A DNA stretch of 10,035 nucleotides from Dethiosulfovibrio sp. (GCA_028709985.1 JAQUTB010000036.1:1-10035), one strand, 5' to 3'; positions 1 to 5,710 are shown, counted from the stretch's first letter. Translations and numbers: made by a program. The notes: generated by a model not told the origin, from the letters alone.

Positions 1-1293
1 CTTCTCCCTGCGGACCATCTCCAATTCCCTCTCCATACGTTTCAAAGGCTCAGGGAGCTCCATCGCGTCAAGCCTAGCCCTAGCGGAGGCCTCGTCTATA
101 AGGTCGATTCCCTTGTCAGGAAGATAACGATCGGTTATGTACCTTGACGACAGACGAACAGCCGCCTCTAGGGCCTCGTCGGTGATAGTCACACTGTGAT
201 GCAGTTCATACCTATCCCTCAGGCCCTTTAAGATCAGGAGCGAATCCTCCAGCGAGGGCTCATCGACCTTGACCGGCTGAAAACGCCTCTCAAGCGCGGC
301 GTCTTTTTCTATATACTTTCTGTATTCGTCCAAGGTCGTCGCCCCTACTACCTGAAACTCACCTCTTGCCAAGCTAGGTTTGAGTATATTGGCGGCATCG
401 ATAGCCCCCTCGGCCCCACCAGCTCCGACTATAGTATGAATTTCGTCGATAAAGAGGACCACATCCCGACACTCTTTCAACTCGAGAACAAGCTTGCGCA
501 TTCTCTCCTCAAACTCACCACGATACTTGGTCCCAGCCACCAAATTCCCCATGTTGAGCTGAACTACCCTCTTGCCCTTAAGGCTCTCCGGTATATCCCC
601 AGCGAGTATCTTCTGAGCAAGCCCCTCGACTATGGCGGTCTTACCGACCCCCGGATCGCCGATCAGAACCGGGTTGTTCTTCGTCCTTCTGGAGAGGACC
701 TGAACGACCCTCCTGATCTCGGTAGAACGGCCTATGACCGGGTCAAGCTGATTTTTATCGGCCATACCGCTCAGATCTATACCTAGCTGGTCCAAGACAG
801 GGGTACGGTTGCGATTTTTGACGTCTGGAACCTTGCTTCCGGCGACGTCCTTATCCCCTCCTGAGAGAAACTTTATAACCTGTTTCCTGGCTTCCGATGG
901 ATCCAACCCCATGGACATAAGGACCTGAACCGCGACTCCCTCGCCCTCTGACAATATACCCATAAGGATATGCTCAGTGCCCACATAGTTGACCCCCATG
1001 GACTTAGCCTCTCTTATGGACATATCCAAAACTCTCTTGGCCCTGGGGCTGAGGGGAAGATCCTGAGGGGTATCTATGGATTTATTGGAGCTCACCGTCG
1101 ACTCTATGGCAGCTATAAGCTCCTCAGGAGATATACCCATCGACGATATAGCCTGGGCGGCTAATCCACCAGTCTCAAGGGCTAGTCCCATAAGGATATG
1201 TTCTGTACCTATCATCTCGTGCCCTAACCTCAGGGCCTCTCTATGGGCGAGTTGAATGACTTTTTTGCTTCTCTCCGTAAAAAATTGCCACAT
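1..1293 (-). CDS. clpC: ATP-dependent Clp protease ATP-binding subunit ClpC (N-terminal part, cut by window edge)
   Basis: This is an AAA+ unfoldase that feeds damaged proteins to the ClpP peptidase in the cytoplasm. The ATG at 1293 begins MWQFFTERSKKVIQLAHREA, the typical ClpC opening, preceded by GGAGGA about 7 nt upstream. The 431 visible residues contain two Clp N-domain repeats (about 1-145, each with a TEHILMG motif). The first AAA+ module follows, with Walker A GDPGVGKT at 212-219 and Walker B LFIDE around 280-284. Further on is the GATTLDEYRKYIEKDAALERRF segment (arginine-finger region). The last visible residues, ELPEPLKRMERELEMVRREK, look like the start of the coiled-coil M-domain that distinguishes ClpC from ClpA. 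The second AAA+ module and the ClpP-contact loop lie outside the window. It starts 13 nt after the ctsR stop, so it is co-transcribed with its own repressor. ClpB is less likely because the N-terminus and the short M-domain entry fit ClpC. Confidence 0.95.
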   Translation of the reverse strand, partial: MWQFFTERSKKVIQLAHREALRLGHEMIGTEHILMGLALETGGLAAQAISSMGISPEELIAAIESTVSSNKSIDTPQDLPLSPRAKRVLDMSIREAKSMGVNYVGTEHILMGILSEGEGVAVQVLMSMGLDPSEARKQVIKFLSGGDKDVAGSKVPDVKNRNRTPVLDQLGIDLSGMADKNQLDPVIGRSTEIRRVVQVLSRRTKNNPVLIGDPGVGKTAIVEGLAQKILAGDIPESLKGKRVVQLNMGNLVAGTKYRGEFEERMRKLVLELKECRDVVLFIDEIHTIVGAGGAEGAIDAANILKPSLARGEFQVVGATTLDEYRKYIEKDAALERRFQPVKVDEPSLEDSLLILKGLRDRYELHHSVTITDEALEAAVRLSSRYITDRYLPDKGIDLIDEASARARLDAMELPEPLKRMERELEMVRREK

Positions 1294-1306
1294 ACCGTGT
1301 CCTCCA

Positions 1307-1786
1307 CTAGGAAAAAACTAGGCTTCTCAACATCCTTTTAAGCAGATCAGCTTGAAGGACATTTCTCTTGTAGGGAGACACGTCAAAAGTGGATTCCCCA
1401 ACGTCGTCTATGTGCCTGAGGGCCACCTCTATGAGGAGACGCTCCCTGGCGTCGATGATATTCCTAGACTGCAACGACAGAAGAAGCCTCTTAGCTCCCT
1501 GCTCCGTGATACTGTCTCCGACCAAATCCTCCACGTGACGGACCTTCTCCTCGGGCATGTCGTAGCAGATCTTCAATATCTTTATGTATCCATGTCCACC
1601 CCTCTGGCTCTCGACGAGATACCCTCTCTCGGGAGTAAACCGGCTTCTGAGGACATAGTTGATCTGACTTGGCACGCAGCCAAACTGCTCCGCGAGCTCC
1701 TTCCTACGAAGGGAGACTACATCCTCCTCGTTTCTCCCCAGAAGATCGATAATATGACTTTCGATAATCTCAGTGAGACTTCGCAC
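1307..1786 (-). CDS. ctsR: CtsR, transcriptional repressor of class III heat-shock genes
   Basis: CtsR is a dimeric winged-helix repressor of clp genes that releases DNA on heat or protein stress. The product is 159 aa, close to the roughly 154 aa of Bacillus subtilis CtsR. The start is a GTG at 1784-1786 with an AAGGGGGG-type ribosome site about 8 nt upstream. It places the family N-terminus (SLTEIIESHIIDLL) correctly. The DNA-binding core is clear: FGCVPSQINYVLRSRFTPERGY at about 35-56, then VESQRGGHGYIKI at about 58-70. The last segment is the wing, where most CtsR proteins have four glycines; here the third, residue 65, is His. The C-terminal dimer/McsB-responsive domain is retained (ends LLKRMLRSLVFS). 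It is followed at 13 nt by clpC, with no mcsA or mcsB between. A CtsR box in its own promoter indicates autoregulation. Confidence 0.95.
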   Translation of the reverse strand: MRSLTEIIESHIIDLLGRNEEDVVSLRRKELAEQFGCVPSQINYVLRSRFTPERGYLVESQRGGHGYIKILKICYDMPEEKVRHVEDLVGDSITEQGAKRLLLSLQSRNIIDARERLLIEVALRHIDDVGESTFDVSPYKRNVLQADLLKRMLRSLVFS

Positions 1787-1819
1787 GATAAATCCCCCCT
1801 TCCTTTGAACGATGGACCC

Positions 1820-1848
1820 ATTTTAGTTTTTTGGTCAAAAATAGTCAA
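1820..1848 (-). promoter_or_regulatory. ctsR-clpC promoter (sigma-70 type)
   Basis: Reading the minus strand, TTGACT (1848-1843) is followed by a 17-bp spacer and TAAAAT (1825-1820). Each hexamer differs from consensus at one base and the spacing is optimal. Transcription would start near 1813, giving a leader of about 25-28 nt before the ctsR GTG. The -35 box lies inside the CtsR operator, so repressor binding should block RNA polymerase. No terminator is visible between the plsY stop (1878) and this promoter, so some read-through from the upstream genes is possible. Confidence 0.8.
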
Positions 1849-1849
1849 T
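1833..1849 (+). promoter_or_regulatory. CtsR operator upstream of ctsR-clpC
   Basis: The plus strand reads GGTCAAA-AAT-AGTCAAT, a tandem heptad repeat separated by three bases. The established CtsR box is (A/G)GTCAAA-NAN-(A/G)GTCAAA; only the last base of the second heptad and the third spacer base differ. It covers the -35 hexamer and half of the promoter spacer of ctsR. Being directly in front of ctsR makes autorepression the natural reading. Confidence 0.85.
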
Positions 1850-1877
1850 AAGACCAGGACGTCAGTGACCGAAAGAT

Positions 1878-2486
1878 CTACCGGCCGCCCTTTATTTTTT
1901 CCTCTTTTCCAGAGGCAATCCTGACAAGGTTTGAGCGATGTCGCCAGGAAGATAGAACAGCGAGGGAGAAAGCCGCTCCTCCCAGAGCGAGGGGCGATCC
2001 CAAAGCGAGAAAGAGCACCGACATCGAGAAAAGCGACAGTATTGAGGCCAAAGAGACGTATCCCGATATCCTCAGGGTCAGATACCACACCAAACCAGCG
2101 GCAGGAACCGCCACGAAGGATATCCACGGAAAGACGAAAAACATGGTCCCATAGGTGGTCGCCACACCTTTGCCTCCCTTGAAATTGAGCCAGACCGGGT
2201 AGTTATGGCCCAAGACCGCAGCTATAGCCACCAGGGAGACCAGTAAATTATCGCACCCAGCGAGGTTAGCCATAGTGACGGGAACTCCCCCCTTGAGCAT
2301 ATCCACCACAGAGACGAAAACAGCCCACCTCCTGCCCATGAGCCTCCCCAGGTTAGTAGCCCCTACGTTGCCGGATCCAAAGGACCTTATATCCATGTTT
2401 TTAAATTTTTTTGCTACCAGATAGGCAGTAGGAAGGGATCCAGCGAGATAACCGGCCGATATCCAAAAAATATAGACAAAAAACAT
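1878..2486 (-). CDS. plsY: Glycerol-3-phosphate acyltransferase PlsY (acyl-phosphate dependent)
   Basis: PlsY is an integral membrane enzyme that transfers an acyl group from acyl-phosphate to the sn-1 position of glycerol 3-phosphate, giving lysophosphatidic acid, the first step of phospholipid synthesis. The protein is 202 aa, of normal length, with several hydrophobic segments (about 2-25, 52-75, 80-95, 112-140, 143-175). The three conserved cytoplasmic motifs are present: SGNVGATNLGR at 38-48, GHNYPVWLNFKGGKGVAT at 93-110, and WRHRSNLVRI..GKE at about 181-195. The ATG at 2486 is fixed by an in-frame TAA two codons upstream, which is the stop of the preceding gene. The possible ribosome site AAAGGAG lies inside that gene, about 13 nt before the start, which is rather far. 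The 3-nt gap makes it an operon partner of the synthetase-like gene and suggests translational coupling. PlsX, the usual maker of acyl-phosphate, is not in the window. Confidence 0.95.
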   Translation of the reverse strand: MFFVYIFWISAGYLAGSLPTAYLVAKKFKNMDIRSFGSGNVGATNLGRLMGRRWAVFVSVVDMLKGGVPVTMANLAGCDNLLVSLVAIAAVLGHNYPVWLNFKGGKGVATTYGTMFFVFPWISFVAVPAAGLVWYLTLRISGYVSLASILSLFSMSVLFLALGSPLALGGAAFSLAVLSSWRHRSNLVRIASGKEEKIKGGR

Positions 2487-2489
2487 CTC

Positions 2490-4574
2490 TTATCCGACAC
2501 TCCTTTTCCTGACGCGGACGTCTGAAATCTTAACCCCGTTAGGGGTCACGAAGATGGAGCCTATATCCAGCAGGGCAAGATCGGGCTCAGCACAGGACAT
2601 GGCGGAGACCTTGACGACCTCCGAGGCCAAGGAGCGAAAGTCCAGAGCCGCCGACCCCCTGAAGCCGGTGAAAAGGGGGTATCCTTTGAGGCTCTCGACC
2701 ATCTCCAGAGCCATAGGGAAGTCCACCGGAGCTAGCCTCAGGGCGAGGTCCTTGGTCACATCGTAAAGTATTCCCCCCAGCCCTACCGCGACCACCGGGC
2801 CAAAAACGGGATCCCTCTTCATTCCAACCATACACTCTATACCGTCTGAGACCATCTCCTGGACCAGTACTCCGTCGATTATGGCCTCAGGATATGACTT
2901 AACCGCCCTCTCTATTATCCTGCCGTAGGCGTTTTGCAGCTCCTCCTCGGTCCTCAGGTTCAAGGCGATACCTCTGGCCTCTTTTTTGCTCCCGATCCCT
3001 CTGGAGACCACCTTTATCGCCAGGGGGAAGCCTATATCGTTTCCTCCGGCCAGGACCTCCTCTAAATTTTTACAAAAAGCCTGCTTTATCAGGGACAGTC
3101 CATAGGCCCCTATAAAACAGGATGCCTCGTATCCGTTCATAACCTCAGGGTAGCTCTCCAGAAGGGGCGTGCTTACCGGGACACACGAGAGCTCTCGCCT
3201 CTTGCACAGCTTAACCGCGCCAACTAGGGAGGATACAGCTTCAGCACATCTCCTCGGACTGTCAAAAAGTGGGATCCCGCTTCGCCTCAGTTTTTCGGCC
3301 CCGTGCCCACCATGTACGTCGTCTGTCAACCAGCAACAGACCAGAGGCTTTGACGACGAGGACGACGCCCCTATCAAAATATCCGCCAGTCTCTCCGAGT
3401 CACCTGCGGATATGACCGGCACTGCGACGAAGATCATATCCACATCGGGGGACTCTGAAACGATCTTGATGGCCTTAGCGATCAGCTGAGGGCTTTCAAG
3501 TACCTTAGGATCCAAGTTTATTATGCGATCCAGATAATCCTCCTCGGCCAGGAGCTTTCTCAGCTCGACCCTTGACCTATAATCAGGGGAGGCTATCTCG
3601 AGACCAGCAGACACGGACTTGTCCGCCAGCATCATCCCTATGCCGCCGGATACGGAGAGAATAGCTACGCTGTTCCCCTTTGGAGGCCTTCCCATATCCA
3701 CTATCCTGCCAAGATCGATTAGGTCCTCTATATCGTTCAGAAGAACCATGCCGAACTGTTTTGCGACGGTCTTCCACACTCCGTCATCGGCGACGGAACC
3801 GTGTCCTCTGCGGCCCGCCGCAAAGTCTCTGACACAGGGACTTATCCCTCCGCGTAGCACAGCGACGGATATGCCCCTGCTTTGGGCCTCTCGAACCATC
3901 TTTAAAAAATCTCTGCCCTCCGGCAGACCTTCGAGGTAAAATACCATCAGGCGAACCTCGTAATCGTCTATGAGCCATTGCCCTATGTCCACCACGTCCA
4001 AGTCGGAGGACAGTCCGGTCGTTATGACGTAACGGAATCTGACTCCCTCGTCCGCCGCCATGGCAAAGGCGGAAAACCCCAACGCTCCGCTTTGGGATAC
4101 CAGTGCTATATGACCGTCCTGTGGGTGGTTGATGTCCAATCCGCTGGACCAGCTCAAGGGAATCCTGTCGGCAAAGTTCGCCAGCCCCTGGCAGTTGGGG
4201 CCTAAAACCCTCGTACCTCTGCTTTTTGCCGAGTTTAAAACGCTAAGGTACTCCGAATACATAAGTTTATCGGAAAAAGACGACAGCATTATCACGAATG
4301 GAATGCCTATAGAGGAGCACCGTTCGAGAGCGTCCATGGACCTGAGGGGGCACAGGGATATCAACGCTACGTCTGGAGGTTTTTGGAGATTTTCAACCTG
4401 GTTCCATCCGTTCCAGATCTCGCCATCGGTGGTCACCTGATGGACCTTTCCCCTGTATCCCCAGAATATCAGGTTCGCCATGGGACGTGATGACAGTATC
4501 TCCGAGTCGTCGTAGCGGCTGAAGAGCACGACAGAATCGGGCGTAAAAAGCCTCTCCATAAAGTTTACGCTCAT
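2490..4574 (-). CDS. ADP-forming acyl-CoA synthetase (ACD) family protein, fused alpha-beta, catalytically diverged
   Basis: Classical ACDs convert acyl-CoA + ADP + Pi to acid + ATP + CoA through an acyl-phosphate and phospho-histidines. The 694 residues follow the fused layout: CoA-binding Rossmann domain (about 5-130, with RVLGPNCQG at 122-130), succinyl-CoA-ligase-like domains (GHIALVSQSGALGFSA at 154-169 and about 300-445), then ATP-grasp (about 455-690, with VQEMVSDGIECMVGMKRDP and FGPVVAVGLGG at 571-601). Key sites are altered. The N-terminal GxSxxxG-type loop is degenerate (SRYDDSE). The phospho-His loop, normally SHTGSLAG, reads GHGSVADD with H258 kept. The ATP-grasp HK(S/T)..GG motif reads GSKKEARG, losing its His. 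The Mg-binding INP near the C-terminus is IGS (671-673). There is no GNAT domain, so it is not a Pat-type lysine acetyltransferase. The ATG at 4574 has GGAGGG 7 nt upstream. It is coupled to plsY (3-nt gap). The family is secure; activity and substrate are uncertain. Confidence 0.85.
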   Translation of the reverse strand: MSVNFMERLFTPDSVVLFSRYDDSEILSSRPMANLIFWGYRGKVHQVTTDGEIWNGWNQVENLQKPPDVALISLCPLRSMDALERCSSIGIPFVIMLSSFSDKLMYSEYLSVLNSAKSRGTRVLGPNCQGLANFADRIPLSWSSGLDINHPQDGHIALVSQSGALGFSAFAMAADEGVRFRYVITTGLSSDLDVVDIGQWLIDDYEVRLMVFYLEGLPEGRDFLKMVREAQSRGISVAVLRGGISPCVRDFAAGRRGHGSVADDGVWKTVAKQFGMVLLNDIEDLIDLGRIVDMGRPPKGNSVAILSVSGGIGMMLADKSVSAGLEIASPDYRSRVELRKLLAEEDYLDRIINLDPKVLESPQLIAKAIKIVSESPDVDMIFVAVPVISAGDSERLADILIGASSSSSKPLVCCWLTDDVHGGHGAEKLRRSGIPLFDSPRRCAEAVSSLVGAVKLCKRRELSCVPVSTPLLESYPEVMNGYEASCFIGAYGLSLIKQAFCKNLEEVLAGGNDIGFPLAIKVVSRGIGSKKEARGIALNLRTEEELQNAYGRIIERAVKSYPEAIIDGVLVQEMVSDGIECMVGMKRDPVFGPVVAVGLGGILYDVTKDLALRLAPVDFPMALEMVESLKGYPLFTGFRGSAALDFRSLASEVVKVSAMSCAEPDLALLDIGSIFVTPNGVKISDVRVRKRSVG

Positions 4575-4612
4575 ACATTATCCCTCCAAAAAAATGAAAA
4601 GGAGACGTTTGA

Positions 4613-5083
4613 ATGATCAAGATGATAAGAGACAAATTTCTTTTAGCTGTAGTGACGGTCCTCGTAGCTCAAGTTTGCTTCGCCTCGGCGCTCCTGCCGG
4701 AAATTCCCGGCTGGACGCTGGTCCAGGTTGGATCCCGTGATATGCTCTCGGCAAAAGGACCACAGGGCGTCCTTGAAGAATATTCGTACAGGAGAGATTC
4801 GGACGATCGATCCATAAAGGCCCTTATTTTATCAGGTACAGCTTTCGGAACGCAAAAAAATAGGCCCTCCGATCCAAGGGGCGCTGACGATCCAATGGGA
4901 GACGGTGGAAGTTTTCAGGTCAAGACTATCTACGATATTCCGGTCGTGATCGAGACCGTTCCCCATATAGGGATCGCCCTGTCGATGGCAATCTCTAAGG
5001 ACACCACGATAGTGCTGGAGGCGCCGGAAAAAATGGCCCAAGAGGTCGAGAATATAGCTCTAGCGATAGGGAAAGGCATCTAG
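4613..5083 (+). CDS. Small secreted protein of unknown function
   Basis: I do not recognise this 156-aa protein. The N-terminus is a good Sec signal peptide: Lys/Arg at 3, 6 and 8, a hydrophobic core at about 9-23 (FLLAVVTVLVAQ), and a likely cleavage after A26 in an ASA motif. This leaves a mature domain of about 130 residues that begins LLPEIPGWTLVQ. The mature part contains no cysteine. Its hydrophobic stretches alternate like beta strands (for example YDIPVVIETVP and TTIVLEAP), with a C-terminal helix at about 139-154. The one cysteine near the cleavage zone (C22, VAQVC) does not form a convincing lipobox. An AAGGAG ribosome site lies 8 nt before the ATG. It diverges from the synthetase-like gene with only 38 bp between starts, so its promoter must overlap that gene or be very compact; none was convincing. 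A hairpin-forming palindrome follows 10 nt after the stop. Confidence 0.8.
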   Translation: MIKMIRDKFLLAVVTVLVAQVCFASALLPEIPGWTLVQVGSRDMLSAKGPQGVLEEYSYRRDSDDRSIKALILSGTAFGTQKNRPSDPRGADDPMGDGGSFQVKTIYDIPVVIETVPHIGIALSMAISKDTTIVLEAPEKMAQEVENIALAIGKGI

Positions 5084-5093
5084 AGAAACAACG

Positions 5094-5125
5094 ACAGAGG
5101 GGTCGACGATCGTCGACCCCTCTGT
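5094..5125. repeat. Perfect 32-bp palindrome between convergent genes (probable bidirectional hairpin)
   Basis: Positions 5094-5109 are the exact reverse complement of 5110-5125, starting ACAGAGGGGTCGAC and ending GTCGACCCCTCTGT, with GATC at the centre. RNA from either strand would form a 14-bp GC-rich stem closed by a four-base loop. It lies between the stop of the secreted-protein gene (5083) and the stop of the small minus-strand gene (5133), where a shared terminator is expected. Neither side carries a clean run of T (plus side GTTAAGC, minus side CGTTGTTTC). It is therefore not a textbook intrinsic terminator and may be factor-assisted or mainly a 3' end stabiliser. Confidence 0.7.
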
Positions 5126-5132
5126 GTTAAGC

Positions 5133-5306
5133 TCAACCGTCGATCCGGCCATCCTCCGTCTCTACAGCAGCCCTGACCTCCACGCCGAAAAGCTTAACGC
5201 ACTCTTGAACGTTGACCTTGTGTCGCACCATTCCCCTGGACCTGCTCTGGACCTGCCGTGGGTTTTCCGCCGAACGTAGCGCCTTTTCCTTCTCAATTAC
5301 GCTCAA
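5133..5306 (-). CDS. Small hypothetical protein (57 aa)
   Basis: I do not recognise this product. I chose the TTG at 5304-5306 as start because GAGGTG lies 6 nt before it. The in-frame GTG at 5313-5315 would add three residues but would overlap that ribosome site. The protein (SVIEKEKALRSAEN... ending ETEDGRIDG) is charged, with a likely N-terminal helix rich in Lys/Glu/Arg, one cysteine (in QECVKLFG), and no signal peptide or membrane segment. Support for its being real: a consensus TATAAT promoter at the right distance upstream, a plausible ribosome site, GC-leaning third codon positions like the neighbours, and a hairpin 8 nt beyond the stop. Against: small size and no family match that I can name. 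It could instead be an expressed small RNA or a chance reading frame. Confidence 0.45.
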   Translation of the reverse strand: MSVIEKEKALRSAENPRQVQSRSRGMVRHKVNVQECVKLFGVEVRAAVETEDGRIDG

Positions 5307-5356
5307 TCGATTCACCTCACTGAAGTTTGATGTGACTCAGTTACAACTACGTTTCA

Positions 5357-5385
5357 ATTATACATGGAAAGGGGCACACCACCAA
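5357..5385 (-). promoter_or_regulatory. Probable promoter for the small minus-strand gene
   Basis: On the minus strand, TTGGTG (5385-5380) is followed by a 17-bp spacer and a perfect TATAAT (5362-5357). The start of transcription would be near 5350, leaving a leader of about 44 nt before the TTG start of the 57-aa reading frame. The -35 matches only the TTG half of consensus. It lies back to back with the tRNA promoter on the other strand. Confidence 0.55.
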
Positions 5386-5426
5386 ATCGATAGCGATTTT
5401 TTCTCGAACCAGGAGAAAAACACCGG

Positions 5427-5455
5427 TTGACTAAGCCCGGCTCGAAGTATATAAT
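5427..5455 (+). promoter_or_regulatory. tRNA-Leu promoter
   Basis: TTGACT (5427-5432), a 17-bp spacer and a perfect TATAAT (5450-5455) form an almost ideal sigma-70 promoter. Transcription would start near 5462, a few bases before the mature tRNA 5' end at 5470. An AT-rich inverted repeat (5398-5405 with 5413-5420) sits just upstream and might act as an UP-like element. Confidence 0.85.
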
Positions 5456-5469
5456 TCCTCCTGTCGCCT

Positions 5470-5555
5470 GCGGGGGTGGCGGAACTGGTAGACGCGCAAG
5501 ACTAAGGATCTTGTGGGCATAGCCTGTGGGAGTTCAAGTCTCCCCCTCCGCACCA
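5470..5555 (+). tRNA. tRNA-Leu, anticodon AAG
   Basis: The 86-nt sequence folds as a class II tRNA. The acceptor stem is GCGGGGG with CCTCCGC (one G-U pair), followed by discriminator A and an encoded CCA (5553-5555). The D-arm region is TGGCGGAACTGGTAGACGC, as in leucine tRNAs. The anticodon stem is CAAGA/TCTTG around the loop CTAAGGA, giving anticodon AAG for codon CUU (or CUN if A34 becomes inosine). A long variable arm is present (GGGC-ATA-GCCT), and the T-arm is GGGAG-TTCAAGT-CTCCC. The long variable arm and discriminator A support leucine identity independently of the anticodon. The gene stands alone with its own promoter and terminator. A34 is unusual, since bacteria normally use GAG or UAG for this codon box. 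Confidence 0.95.
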
Positions 5556-5563
5556 CGATCTCT

Positions 5564-5596
5564 AAAGGACCGAGGATAATTCCTCGGTCCTTTTTT
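5564..5596 (+). terminator. Intrinsic terminator of the tRNA-Leu gene
   Basis: A 13-bp stem, AAAGGACCGAGGA with TCCTCGGTCCTTT, closes a four-base loop (TAAT) and runs into six T residues at 5591-5596. It begins 8 nt after the CCA end. It separates the tRNA unit from adhE, so adhE needs its own promoter. Confidence 0.92.
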
Positions 5597-5681
5597 ATTT
5601 CCCCCTCAACTCACTCCCATTCCTCATATATGAACAGAAAAAAAGAATAATACTATCTCTTCCGACATAAAATTAGAGGCC

Positions 5682-5710
5682 TTGACCTCGATTGTGATTG
5701 TGATTACAAT
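5682..5710 (+). promoter_or_regulatory. adhE promoter
   Basis: TTGACC (5682-5687), a 17-bp spacer and TACAAT (5705-5710) form a strong sigma-70 promoter, with each hexamer one base away from consensus. Transcription would begin near 5717, giving a leader of nearly 60 nt before the ATG at 5775. Most of the spacer and the -10 are covered by a candidate Rex operator. Between the tRNA terminator and this promoter, the AT-rich stretch 5597-5681 shows no gene or other clear signal. Confidence 0.8.
5692..5709 (+). promoter_or_regulatory. Candidate Rex (NADH-sensing repressor) operator at adhE
   Basis: The sequence TTGTGA-TTGTGA-TTACAA fits the established Rex box TTGTGA-N6-TCACAA with one mismatch (the second base of the right half). 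It covers the end of the promoter spacer and the -10, so bound Rex would exclude RNA polymerase. Rex releases DNA when NADH is high, which suits control of an NADH-consuming alcohol dehydrogenase; Rex control of adhE is known in clostridia. A weaker similar arrangement (TTGTTA-TTGACA-TATCAA) lies at 5728-5745. No rex gene is in the window, so the regulator is inferred. Confidence 0.75.

Noticed and set aside
1352..1924. 190-codon plus-strand open frame across ctsR
   Set aside because: It lies antisense to the clearly conserved ctsR frame, has no credible ribosome site, and its product resembles no family; it is a shadow frame.
2490..4574. Pat/YfiQ-type protein lysine acetyltransferase
   Set aside because: The protein ends after the ATP-grasp module at residue 694 and has no GNAT acetyltransferase domain.
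4553..4581. Possible plus-strand promoter (TCTCCA-N17-CATTAT) for the secreted protein
   Set aside because: Too weak: three of six matches at -35 and four of six at -10, which is near chance level in this AT-rich patch.
4393..4635. 80-codon minus-strand frame across the divergent gap
   Set aside because: It overlaps the start of the synthetase-like gene in another frame and the start of the secreted-protein gene; no coding features are apparent.
5398..5420. Inverted repeat TTTTTCTC / GAGAAAAA before the tRNA promoter
   Set aside because: The stem is AT-rich, the T run precedes rather than follows it, and no gene end is nearby. It is not a terminator; at most it is an AT-rich upstream promoter element.
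5470..5600. tRNA-Leu as an integration (att) site
   Set aside because: No integrase, no duplicated tRNA 3' end and no island-like sequence follow it; the terminator and adhE come directly after.
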